Assembly (NCBI RefSeq): GCF_003323745.1
Contig: NZ_QOIL01000025.1
Span: forward strand, 51,200 to 115,199
Direction of reading: 5' to 3'
Length of the DNA stretch: 64,000 nt
Origin: Sphaerisporangium album
Lineage (GTDB): Bacteria > Actinomycetota > Actinomycetes > Streptosporangiales > Streptosporangiaceae
How positions within the stretch are numbered: position 1 is the first letter of the stretch; each line of letters starts with the position of its first letter. The notes beneath the pieces were generated by a model, which saw only the letters and a list, made by a program, of their open reading frames with translations, was not told where the DNA came from and searched no databases. This document shows, in pieces, positions 23,779-31,161 of this stretch. The position numbers and the translations under genes were made by a program.

Positions 23779-24263
23779 GGTTTCCCTCTCCTGCTGTCGT
23801 CGGACTTGAATGACCGAACTGGGAACGAGCAGGGCGGGGCGGCGGTTCCCCGCCGGAGGCCCGGTCCCGGTGGAACAATCGTCGGCCTCCCGGCCGGTCA
23901 CACGGACGGACTCCGGCCGGCCGGGCACGCGCGGCCCCCGTCGGGCCGGCGGCGGAGACGCGGGTGAGGCCTGACGACATCGGCGCCCGGCCGCCCCGGA
24001 ACATTTCCGCGAGGCCGGATGTTGAGCGGTCCAGTTTCCTCAGTGTCGCCTGGTCGACGGCATCGCACCGCCGGCGACCGGGCGCTGTTCCACTCGCGGC
24101 CCGTGCCGGGGACGGGCCCGCGCGCCGGGCTGGAGGCACGGGCCGTGGACGTCCGCGACCCGCCGCCTCGCCGGCTGATTCCGCTGTTCGGTACGTCGCT
24201 TGTCCGGTTCATGCCATGTGAACCGGAGTCGGGTCCCGGAAGGATCGAGGAGGACGGTGGGCA
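23779..24263. other. Divergent region between Spo0M-like and StrR-like genes
   Basis: About 485 bp. Apart from the inverted repeat at 24204-24226 I see no convincing gene. Small open frames here have arginine/proline-rich shadow composition and no ribosome sites. Confidence 0.4.
24204..24226. promoter_or_regulatory. Inverted repeat upstream of the StrR-like gene
   Basis: CCGGTTCA - 7 bp - TGAACCGG, a perfect 8-bp dyad 37 bp before the start codon. Possible operator for autoregulation or for another regulator. Confidence 0.45.
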
Positions 24264-25295
24264 ATGACCATGGTCGAGATGGAACCGGCCGAACACCTGG
24301 CCACTGGAGAGCGGTGTTCGTCGGCGCAGTTGTGGGACGTCCTGGTGGACCGGCTGCCCGTGGAACGCGTGCCGATCGCGTCGATACGCGCGGCCGACTC
24401 GCCGCGGCTGGCCGGCGAGAGCGCGGAACACGCCCGGTTGCTGGCGCAGTCGGACGAGATCCTGCCGCCGATCATCGTGCACCGGCGGACGATGCGCGTC
24501 ATCGACGGAATGCACCGGCTGAAGGCGGCCGAGCTGAGAAACCAGCACGAGATCGACGTGCGGTTCTTCGACGGCGACGAGGACGAGGTGTTCGTGCTCG
24601 CCGTCCGGGCGAACACCAGGCACGGCCTGCCGTTGACGCACGCGGACCGGACGGCCGCGGCGACGCGCATCGTCCGGTCGCACCCGCAGTGGTCGGACCG
24701 GATGATCGCGGGCACCACGGGGCTGTCGCCGAAGACGGTGGGCGGCATACGCCGGCGTCTGACCGAAGAGCTTCCCCAGATGAACCTGCGGCTCGGCCAT
24801 GACGGCAGGATGCGTCCCGTCGACAGCGCGGAGGGCCGCAGGCTGGCGGCCAAGTTCATCGTGGAGAACCCCGAGGCGACGCTGCGGCAGATCGCCAAGG
24901 CCGTGGGCGTCTCGCTCGCGACGGCCCGTGACGTGCGCAATCGGGTCCGCCGTGGTGAGAGCCCCATGCTGCCCAAGCGCGGGGAACGCGCGGACGGCCC
25001 CGTGGCCGCCGAGCCGCGCGAGGAGGCGGCGGTGGAACGGCCCGCGGGCGACCGATCTCCCGGGATGGCGCGCATCATGCCGATCCTGAAGAGGGACCCC
25101 TCCATCAGGTACACCGACCAGGGCCGTCTGCTGCTGCGATTACTGGACGCCAACACCATGTTGGGTCCCGACCAGTGGAACAGCCTTATCGAGAACGTGC
25201 CGCCGCATTGCAGGGAGCTGGTCGCGAACGCCGCCCGGGAGTGCGCGGAGGTCTGGCGGCAGGTCGCGCAGCAGATGCGGAACCGCGCCGGCTGA
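24264..25295 (+). CDS. StrR-like ParB-domain pathway activator
   Basis: 343 aa from ATG at 24264, with GAGGAGG upstream. Residues about 30-115 form a ParB/Srx-like domain with I-I-V-H-R-R-T and V-I-D-G-M-H-R-L-K-A-A. This is followed by a first HTH (A-G-T-T-G-L-S-P-K-T-V) and a second HTH-like segment near residue 210 (L-R-Q-I-A-K-A-V-G-V-S). This architecture is that of StrR, Bbr and Tei15*, pathway-specific activators of antibiotic gene clusters. The genes from 25363 to 29970 are the obvious targets, and a site with StrR geometry lies between them at 26768-26796. Confidence 0.85.
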   Translation: MTMVEMEPAEHLATGERCSSAQLWDVLVDRLPVERVPIASIRAADSPRLAGESAEHARLLAQSDEILPPIIVHRRTMRVIDGMHRLKAAELRNQHEIDVRFFDGDEDEVFVLAVRANTRHGLPLTHADRTAAATRIVRSHPQWSDRMIAGTTGLSPKTVGGIRRRLTEELPQMNLRLGHDGRMRPVDSAEGRRLAAKFIVENPEATLRQIAKAVGVSLATARDVRNRVRRGESPMLPKRGERADGPVAAEPREEAAVERPAGDRSPGMARIMPILKRDPSIRYTDQGRLLLRLLDANTMLGPDQWNSLIENVPPHCRELVANAARECAEVWRQVAQQMRNRAG

Positions 25296-25362
25296 GACCT
25301 CCCCGTCCCCCAGAGGGGCATGCTCGTGGCCCCGCCGGCGCCGACGCCCGTGCGACGGCGCG

Positions 25363-26592
25363 TCAGACGAGGAAGCTGATCTCCCGCGGATCCCGCCCGA
25401 CCAGGGCCCGGCCGTGGACCTGCTGCGGGATCCCCATGCCGAACCCGGCGTGCCTGCCGCCGACGTTGACGTCGCGCCAGATGCGCTGGAGCGGGCTCGA
25501 CTCGTCGAACGCCGAGGTGCCGTACGCGGTGACCAGGATGTCGACCGCCTCGCGGCACTGCCGGGCGACGTAGGTCGCGTCCATGCGGACGCGGGCGCGG
25601 GTCTCCAGGTCCGCGTTCACCTTGGCGCGCGCGAACTCGTCGATCGTGTCGGCGACGCGCCGCGCGTGCATCCGCGCGGTGTCGATCTTCATGGCCGCCT
25701 CGCTCAGGTCGAGTTGCAGCGTCGGCGACTCGGCCTGGCTGGCGTAGGTGGACCCGGCGACGGGACGGTCGTGCGCCCGCTCGCGCACGTACGCGAACGC
25801 CGCCTCGGCGCCGCCGACGAGCGAGCCGATCACCGCGAGCGAGAAGACGCCGGTCAGGCTGTTGCGGTACAGGTGGCCCTCGTCGACCAGGCCGTCGGTC
25901 TCGCCGTTGAGAACCGGCGCGTACGGAAGCAGGCGGTGCCGGGGGACGGCCACGCGGTCGGCGACCACCGTGTTGCTGCCGGTGCCGCGCATGCCGACGA
26001 AGAACCAGGTGTCCTCGACGTCCACCTCGTCGCGGCGCAGCAGCGCGATGTGCACGGACGGCCTGCCCGCCTCGGTGGGGACCGCGACGAGGACGCCGAT
26101 CCAGTCGGAGTGCAGGGAGCCGGACGCGTAGGCCCACCGGCCGCTGAGGACGACCCCCTCCCCGGTCTCCTCCACCGACCGGGACGGCAGGCCGAGCACC
26201 AGCGCGATCCGCGCGTCCCGGTTCGTCCCCCACACCTCCTCCTGGGCGCGGTGGGGGAACAGGGAGACGACGAAGCCGCCGGCGTTGAGCAGACCGGTGA
26301 CCCACGAGGCCGAGCAGCAGCCGCGGCCGAGCTCCGAGGTGACCGCGAGCAGCGTGCGCGTGCCGGTCTCGTGACCGCCGAACCGCGCCGGCGTCAGCAG
26401 CCGCGTCAGGCCCGCGCCGGTGATCTTCTCGACGACGGCGTCGGTGAGACGGCGGGAACGGTCGCATTCCGCGGCGTCCGCCCATAAAGGCTCGCGCAGG
26501 GCGGCGGCCCGGCCCACGAGTTCCTCATGGCCGGGGAGGGGAACGCCCGCCGCGCCGCCGCCTGGGATTTCGGCGCCCGTCGGATTCTCCAT
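25363..26592 (-). CDS. Acyl-CoA dehydrogenase-fold flavin monooxygenase (class D-like)
   Basis: 409 aa from ATG at 26592 (AGGAAGGA upstream). Three-part acyl-CoA dehydrogenase fold with the type 2 C-terminal domain used by flavin-dependent hydroxylases such as HsaA or DszC. Visible features are S-G-R-W-A-Y-A-S-G in the middle domain, a V-G-M-R-G-T-G-S-N-T turn, and the late Y-G-T-S-A-F-D-E-S-S-P-L-Q-R-I-W-R-D helix. I do not see the catalytic Glu of true dehydrogenases in its usual place, which favours hydroxylation or N-oxidation. It needs reduced flavin from a separate reductase. It is divergent from the 27067 operon across the StrR-like site. Confidence 0.75.
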   Translation of the reverse strand: MENPTGAEIPGGGAAGVPLPGHEELVGRAAALREPLWADAAECDRSRRLTDAVVEKITGAGLTRLLTPARFGGHETGTRTLLAVTSELGRGCCSASWVTGLLNAGGFVVSLFPHRAQEEVWGTNRDARIALVLGLPSRSVEETGEGVVLSGRWAYASGSLHSDWIGVLVAVPTEAGRPSVHIALLRRDEVDVEDTWFFVGMRGTGSNTVVADRVAVPRHRLLPYAPVLNGETDGLVDEGHLYRNSLTGVFSLAVIGSLVGGAEAAFAYVRERAHDRPVAGSTYASQAESPTLQLDLSEAAMKIDTARMHARRVADTIDEFARAKVNADLETRARVRMDATYVARQCREAVDILVTAYGTSAFDESSPLQRIWRDVNVGGRHAGFGMGIPQQVHGRALVGRDPREISFLV

Positions 26593-27066
26593 GAGCTCAT
26601 GTTCCTTCCTGGCCGGGATCGACGGAAAAAGCTAACACGGCCGTATGGGCGCGAATACGGCGACGCGGGCGCGGGGTAATGGCAACGCGCACGACGAGGG
26701 TACGTTGTCGGGGAGGCGTGCGAATACGCCGTGCCGGACGGTGTGAATCCGCGCCGGGCGCGGGTACGTCCAACCGAGGAGAATCCTCGTTCGAACCTCG
26801 CGGCCGCGCGCCCTGCCGGATCGCCCGCAGGTCCGCGCCGTCGGCCGGTCCTTCGCGGTCCCGGGCGTTCGCGCCGTCCATGTCCTCGTCCCCCGAACAC
26901 GCGCCCGGGGTGTCACAGTGGCTGCGTCACGGAGCCCTGCCCGCCGAAATCGATCCACCGCGCCCGCCTTACGTCCCCAGGCGGCGGACGGGCCCGCATT
27001 GTTCGCGCACCGGGACCGTGTTCCGCGCGTGCGTGGCCCAAGAAAAGACAAGGAGGGCGGGATGCC
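26593..27066. promoter_or_regulatory. Divergent promoter region of the putative natural-product locus
   Basis: About 475 bp between the monooxygenase gene and the rightward four-gene operon. It contains the 29-bp StrR-like site at 26768-26796 and a nested CGAGGA-GAA-TCCTCG dyad (26775-26789). No ORF with good codon bias is seen. Confidence 0.5.
26768..26796. promoter_or_regulatory. Candidate StrR-family operator
   Basis: Left arm GTCCAACCG, 11 bp, right arm CGTTCGAAC. The StrR consensus as I recall it is GTTCGActG-N11-CagTCGAAC. Arm length and spacing are the same (9-11-9), with 6/9 and 7/9 matches. The 29 bp are also an imperfect palindrome with 10 of 13 pairs. Confidence 0.5.
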
Positions 27067-27420
27067 ATGAGCCCGGTCGACTGGACGGTCGTCGCGAATC
27101 GCATTTCCTTCGTTCCGATCGGGTTCGGCAGGCCGTCCGTGGACCGGCGGACCGCCCGCGACATTCTCGGGCGCGACGACGACGGCCGTCCGAAGGCCGT
27201 TGACGTGACCACCGCCCAGCTCGCGGCCCGGCTCTCGCCCGGCACCCGGGCGTTCCGGGAGCTGTGCGCAGGCTCGGCGTTCAACCGCGTCGTGCTCTGC
27301 GACGCCCCCGCGGACGAGCCGCTCGCCGCGCACGCCTGCGGGGGCGACCCGGCACGGGTCGTGGCCCGCTCCGACATCCGCGCCGCGCACGCCGGGACGG
27401 GAGGGACCGCCAATGTCTGA
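27067..27420 (+). CDS. Unknown 117-aa protein, first gene of the operon
   Basis: From ATG at 27067 after AAGGAGG (27049-27055); its last eight bases overlap the start of the next gene. No signal peptide or membrane segment. The sequence opens W-T-V-V-A-N-R-I-S-F-V-P-I-G-F-G and has a mid segment F-R-E-L-C-A-G-S-A-F-N-R-V-V. I recognise no family and no phosphopantetheine D-S-L site, so it is not an obvious carrier protein. The overlap with the hydrolase implies a shared role. Confidence 0.65.
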   Translation: MSPVDWTVVANRISFVPIGFGRPSVDRRTARDILGRDDDGRPKAVDVTTAQLAARLSPGTRAFRELCAGSAFNRVVLCDAPADEPLAAHACGGDPARVVARSDIRAAHAGTGGTANV

Positions 27421-28054
27421 GACGCCGGATCCGCGCCGCTGCGCGCTTCTCGCGGTCAACGTCCAGAACGACTTCACGCGCCACAACTCCCTGCACGCCC
27501 TGCCCGGCACCGACGAGATCGTCCCGGTCATGGGCGCGGTCGTGGACGGCTTCCGGGCGCTGAGGCTCCCGGTGGTCCACATGGTCCGGCTCTACCACGC
27601 GGACGGCTCCAACGCCGAGGTCACCCGGCGCTCCCTCGTCGCCGCCGGCGTGCCGGTCGTCCGGCCCGGTACGGAGGGCAGCGAGGTGCGGCCCGAGCTG
27701 CAGCCGCCCGACGGGTTCCTGCTCGACCACGAGGCGCTGCTCGAAGGGAAGGCCCAGCCCGTCGCGCCCCGCGAGTGGGTGATGTACAAGCCGCGGTGGG
27801 GAGCCTTCTACGACACCGGGCTCGCCGCCCACCTGCGCGCCCTCGACGTCGACACGGTCGCCGTCATCGGGACCAACTTCCCCAACTGCCCGAGGACGAC
27901 CATCTACGAGGCGAGCGAGCGGGACTTCCACGTCGTGGTCGTCTCGGACGCCATCTCCCGCATCTACCCCCGGGGCCTGGACGAGTGCGCGAGCATCGGC
28001 GCCCGTGTGCTGACCTCGGACCGGCTTCTGGACTGGCTGCGCGCCGCCCGATGA
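27413..28054 (+). CDS. Isochorismatase-like cysteine hydrolase
   Basis: 213 aa from ATG at 27413, overlapping the preceding stop by eight bases. The catalytic triad of the superfamily is in place: D20 in V-Q-N-D-F, K126 in Y-K-P-R-W, and C159 in F-P-N-C-P-R. Members split C-N or ether bonds (nicotinamidase, N-carbamoyl amidase, isochorismatase). Substrate is not predictable, but the operon context suggests an amide or ether bond in a small metabolite. Confidence 0.88.
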   Translation: MSETPDPRRCALLAVNVQNDFTRHNSLHALPGTDEIVPVMGAVVDGFRALRLPVVHMVRLYHADGSNAEVTRRSLVAAGVPVVRPGTEGSEVRPELQPPDGFLLDHEALLEGKAQPVAPREWVMYKPRWGAFYDTGLAAHLRALDVDTVAVIGTNFPNCPRTTIYEASERDFHVVVVSDAISRIYPRGLDECASIGARVLTSDRLLDWLRAAR

Positions 28055-28097
28055 CCTCCGGCCCGCCGCCCCTCACCCCGGCCACCGAAGGATCCAG

Positions 28098-28185
28098 CCG
28101 ATGACGACGACCCCCGCCCCGGACCCTCCCGCGCACGACCAGCACCCGCTTGCCGGAACGGACGGTGACCCGATGACGACGACCC
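28098..28185 (+). repeat. 16-bp direct repeat spanning two possible start codons
   Basis: CCGATGACGACGACCC occurs at 28098-28113 and again at 28170-28185, each containing an in-frame ATG of the ligase gene (M-T-T-T at residues 1 and 25). A local duplication has copied the translation start. Confidence 0.75.
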
Positions 28186-29033
28186 GCGGCGTGAACGACC
28201 GGGTGGGCGACCGGGGGAACGAGGGCCTGGACGTGCTCGGCCCCGACGAGCTTCGGCTGCTGCGGGAGTTCGACGCGCTGATCCTGTCCTGGGCCGACGA
28301 GGCCGGAGCCGTCGAGCGCCGGTACCCGTTCCTGCTGCGGCCGGACTTCCTCGACGGCGTCGGCCACTTCCAGGAGTTCCCCCACCTCAGCCTGCCGGTG
28401 TCGGCGGCCGACCCCGAGCGGCTGCTGAAGTCGCTGCGGATGGCCGAGCGTCCGCTGGGGGCGGTGCCGGCCGAGGCGCTCGACGACGCCCGGTACGTCC
28501 TGCCGTCGGCCGCCTGCCACTCGATCTACCAGAGCCTGGCCGGGCAGGCCGTGCCGGGCGAGGGCGCCGTGCACACCACCCTCGCGACCTGCTTCCGCAT
28601 CGAGGAGCGGTACGGGGGCCCGCGCCGGCCGCTCGCGCTCTCCATGCGCGAGATCGTGCACGTGGGGACGGCCGAGGGGGCCAAGGAGCACGTCGCCCGC
28701 TCCAAGGAGCGGGTGCTGGAGCTGGCCGCGCGGCTCGGCCTGGAGATGAGGACCGAGGTCGCGACCGACCCGTTCTTCGACAGGACCTCCTCGCGTGCCA
28801 TCATGCAGCTCCTGTTCCCCGACAAGGAGGAGTTCGTCGTCGGCGGCCTGGTCGTCGGCTCGGTCGACCACCAAGGCGATCTCTTCGGGAAGCGCTGCGG
28901 CATCCGGCTTCCGGACGGCACGGCCGCGCGCACCGGCTGCGTCGCGTTCCACCTGGAGCGCTGGGTCCACGTCCTGACGGCCCGGTTCGGCGACGCGAGC
29001 GCGGCCGCCGACGCGATCCTCGAACTACGGTGA
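28101..29033 (+). CDS. Amino acid:[carrier protein] ligase-like enzyme (class II aaRS homologue)
   Basis: 310 aa from ATG at 28101 (GAAGGA upstream); a second in-frame ATG at 28173 has its own near-identical context. The catalytic core resembles atypical seryl-tRNA synthetase without a tRNA-binding arm. Motif 2 is C-F-R-I-E-E with R-E-I-V-H-V-G-T; motif 3 is around A-F-H-L-E-R-W. Zinc ligands of this family can be assigned to C139, E184 and C280; the 45-residue C-to-E spacing fits the characterised Bradyrhizobium enzyme as I recall it. Relatives activate an amino acid and load it on a stand-alone carrier protein. No carrier gene is seen nearby. Confidence 0.75.
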   Translation: MTTTPAPDPPAHDQHPLAGTDGDPMTTTRGVNDRVGDRGNEGLDVLGPDELRLLREFDALILSWADEAGAVERRYPFLLRPDFLDGVGHFQEFPHLSLPVSAADPERLLKSLRMAERPLGAVPAEALDDARYVLPSAACHSIYQSLAGQAVPGEGAVHTTLATCFRIEERYGGPRRPLALSMREIVHVGTAEGAKEHVARSKERVLELAARLGLEMRTEVATDPFFDRTSSRAIMQLLFPDKEEFVVGGLVVGSVDHQGDLFGKRCGIRLPDGTAARTGCVAFHLERWVHVLTARFGDASAAADAILELR

Positions 29034-29112
29034 GGCGATGCGGGCGAGCCGGCCGCGTCCCCGGATCGACCACGCACCTGCTCGTCGCCATTCCCACCGC
29101 GGAGGGGACCCG

Positions 29113-29970
29113 ATGATCGACCTGACCGCCGACGACGGCACGATAGAGACCGGCAGGGTGGAGGTGAGCCCCGGCGTCGAGCTGCACTACGAGCGGCGCG
29201 GGGGCGGGCCCGACGTCGTCCTGGTCAACGACTTCCTCATGGAGAGCAGCTCGTGGAGGCCCTTCACCTCCCGGTTGCAGAACGAGTGCCGCCTGCTGAG
29301 CTACGACCTGCGCGGCCAGGGCGCGTCCTCCCGCGCCGACGCCGTCTGGGCCGACCACGTCGCGGACCTCACCGCGCTGCTGGACCGGCTCGGCGTCAGG
29401 GAGGCGTTCCTGCTCGGCAGCTCGTCCGCGGCCATGCTCTGCCGCGACTTCGCCCTGGCGCACCCGGAGCGGACCCGGGGCCTGCTCCTCGCGGGCCCGG
29501 CGCTGAGCCCGTTCGGCAAGGGCCGCATCCGCCGGATCGTCACCTCCTGGATCAGGACGCTGGACGGCCTGGGGCTGCCGGCCCTGTTCGACCAGCTCTA
29601 CCCGCTGATCTGGGGCGACTACAGCGCGGAGGCGGCGGGCATGACCGGGTTCCTCGGCCGCAAGCAGGCGTTCCTGGCGCTCCACACGCCCGAGACGGTC
29701 AGGACGGGAATGACGGTCTCGCTGATGGCCGAAAACGACCCCGCGCTGCTCGCCGGGGTCCTGTGCCCGGTGCTGGTGGTGGCGGGGGACGACGACTTCG
29801 TTCTCGGAGTCGGCGCGGCCGAGCGGCTCGCCGAGCTGTTCCCGAGGGGCCGTGCGGTGATCTTCCCCCGCACCGGGCACCTGCCCTTCATCGAACAGCC
29901 CCACCGGTTCCAGGAGGAGGCCGCCGCGTTCGTCGCCGAGGTCGTGAAGGAAGGACGACCCGGCGACTGA
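29113..29970 (+). CDS. Alpha/beta hydrolase
   Basis: 285 aa from ATG at 29113, with GGAGGGG five bases upstream. Classic fold: strand V-V-L-V-N-D-F, D-L-R-G-Q-G-A-S-S motif, nucleophile elbow G102-S-S104-S-A, acid near G-D-D-D-F and catalytic H256 in T-G-H-L-P-F. The oxyanion motif normally H-G is N-D here, and the elbow lacks the final Gly, so it is an unusual member. Last gene of the 27067-29970 operon; it could release or transfer an acyl product. Confidence 0.8.
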   Translation: MIDLTADDGTIETGRVEVSPGVELHYERRGGGPDVVLVNDFLMESSSWRPFTSRLQNECRLLSYDLRGQGASSRADAVWADHVADLTALLDRLGVREAFLLGSSSAAMLCRDFALAHPERTRGLLLAGPALSPFGKGRIRRIVTSWIRTLDGLGLPALFDQLYPLIWGDYSAEAAGMTGFLGRKQAFLALHTPETVRTGMTVSLMAENDPALLAGVLCPVLVVAGDDDFVLGVGAAERLAELFPRGRAVIFPRTGHLPFIEQPHRFQEEAAAFVAEVVKEGRPGD

Positions 29971-30045
29971 GCAGGCCGGCGAGGCACGTCGGCACGCCGG
30001 ACGAACAGGGAGTACATCACCGGCCGCGCGTCATCCGGCGCACGG

Positions 30046-30723
30046 TCAGGGAGGGGTGACGCCGTCGAGGTCGGCGCGCTGGGTGGCCCGCAGCCGTTCG
30101 ATGGCGGCGGCGAGCCGCCTGGTGTCCCGGTTCAGGCCGGAGGCCTGCTCGCCGCGGGATACCGTGACGGACTGGTCCAGGTGCTCGCGCAACCGCTCGG
30201 CGAACCGGCGGTCGAACTCCGCGCCGGCGGTCCTGCCGAGCTCGGCCAGGTCGGCGGCGTTCACCATGCCGGGCATGCTGTGGCCCTCGTGGGGGTTCGT
30301 GGAGGGCAGGCCGGTGCGGGCCAGCAGCCGCCGCAGGCCGGTGAGCTCGGCGGTGTGGCTGTCCTTGACGCGCGCGGCGAGCCGCTTCAGCTCCGGGTCC
30401 GTGCCGCGCGCCCGCGCCAGGTCCAGAAGGGCGAGCGTCTGGCCGTCCATGGGGATCATCAGCTGGAGCCAGGCGACGTCGGTGCCGTTGAAGCCGGGAG
30501 GGATCGTGGCCACGGCGGCGGTCATCGCGGGGTCCGGCGGGGAGACGGCCGGGGATCCGGGGGAGGGCCCGCCGGGGGAGCCGGAACCGGTGGCGGCGCG
30601 GGAGGACGGCGCCGCGGGGCCCGTGCCGGTGCCGCCGCATCCGCCCGAGAGCAGGACGGCCGCAAGTAGGACGGCCGGAAGCAGGACGGCCCGCCACCCG
30701 CGCGCGGGCCGGCTCGTCCTCAC
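30046..30723 (-). CDS. DUF305-like secreted lipoprotein lacking the His-His motif
   Basis: 225 aa from GTG at 30723, which gives a normal lipoprotein signal (core L-L-P-A-V-L-L-A-A-V-L-L, then S-G-G-C). A TTG at 30774 is possible. After a Ser/Pro/Gly linker come two DUF305 half-repeats: D-V-A-W-L-Q-L-M-I-P-M-D ... D-P-E-L-K-R-L-A, and M-P-G-M-V ... F-D-R-R-F. In typical members each half ends M-I-x-H-H; here they read M-I-P-M-D and L-R-E-H-L-D, so the metal-binding His pairs are gone. It has probably lost ferritin-like metal binding. Confidence 0.78.
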   Translation of the reverse strand: MRTSRPARGWRAVLLPAVLLAAVLLSGGCGGTGTGPAAPSSRAATGSGSPGGPSPGSPAVSPPDPAMTAAVATIPPGFNGTDVAWLQLMIPMDGQTLALLDLARARGTDPELKRLAARVKDSHTAELTGLRRLLARTGLPSTNPHEGHSMPGMVNAADLAELGRTAGAEFDRRFAERLREHLDQSVTVSRGEQASGLNRDTRRLAAAIERLRATQRADLDGVTPP

Positions 30724-30878
30724 GTTCTCGTACGCGCGTACGCGCGCGGGCGCCCGGCCTCGCGCGTGTCTCAAGGGTCACCTGCCTTCGCGGGGCCGTC
30801 CCGGGGCGGGGGACGGTGTCGACGGTGGGAGCGGCGAGCGGGACCGGACGGCTCCGTTCCGATCGCTGGAGCGAAAAT

Positions 30879-30890
30879 GAGAGCGCTCTC
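30879..30890. promoter_or_regulatory. LacI-type operator, perfect GAGAGCGCTCTC
   Basis: Perfect 12-bp palindrome identical to the sites at 31100, 38854, 41382, 41550 and 54134. Located 221 bp before the promoter-proximal operator; probable auxiliary site. Confidence 0.75.
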
Positions 30891-30988
30891 CTACGAGAGT
30901 TACGCCCATGTTACGTATCTGTCAACCGGCCCCGACCACTTTGACTACCAGGTCTTTCGGTGTCCGTCGTTTGGGCCCTGACGACCAA

Positions 30989-31000
30989 GAGAGCGTTCTC
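30989..31000. promoter_or_regulatory. LacI-type operator, one-mismatch copy
   Basis: GAGAGCGTTCTC, differing at one base from the perfect palindrome; 111 bp before the site at 31100. Confidence 0.6.
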
Positions 31001-31063
31001 GCGGGCATACGGCATGTTTCGGCGGGGTGAGCAGCGGGTTTCGAAAGGATCATTGGGCGCCTG

Positions 31064-31111
31064 TTGACAATGCCCTACAGAGCGGACAATCTCTGTCTGG
31101 AGAGCGCTCTC
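31064..31111 (+). promoter_or_regulatory. LacI-controlled promoter of the beta-helix/importer operon
   Basis: -35 TTGACA (31064-31069), 17-bp spacer, -10 CAATCT (31087-31092), then the perfect operator GAGAGCGCTCTC at 31100-31111, covering the expected transcript start. The operator starts 36 bp after the -35 box, matching the geometry at 41515 and 54273. Confidence 0.75.
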
Positions 31112-31161
31112 CCTTCCTGTCGTCCCCCCCGGCAGGTACCCCCCTTTCACGAGGAGAGGCT

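Larger units (their letters stand above)
30724..31161. promoter_or_regulatory. Control region of the first glucan operon
   Basis: About 440 bp between the leftward DUF305 gene and the rightward beta-helix gene. It contains three LacI-type palindromes (30879, 30989, 31100) and the promoter at 31064-31092, so two auxiliary sites lie 221 and 111 bp from the main one. This is the layout expected for repression by DNA looping. Confidence 0.6.

Noticed and set aside
23964-24221. Small forward ORF between the Spo0M-like and StrR-like genes
   Set aside because: Arg/Pro/Ala-rich composition, no ribosome site and no conserved-looking features; treated as non-coding.
24204-24226. StrR-type operator upstream of the StrR-like gene itself
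   Set aside because: The arms contain GTTC/GAAC, but the spacing and total length (23 bp) do not fit the 9-11-9 layout.
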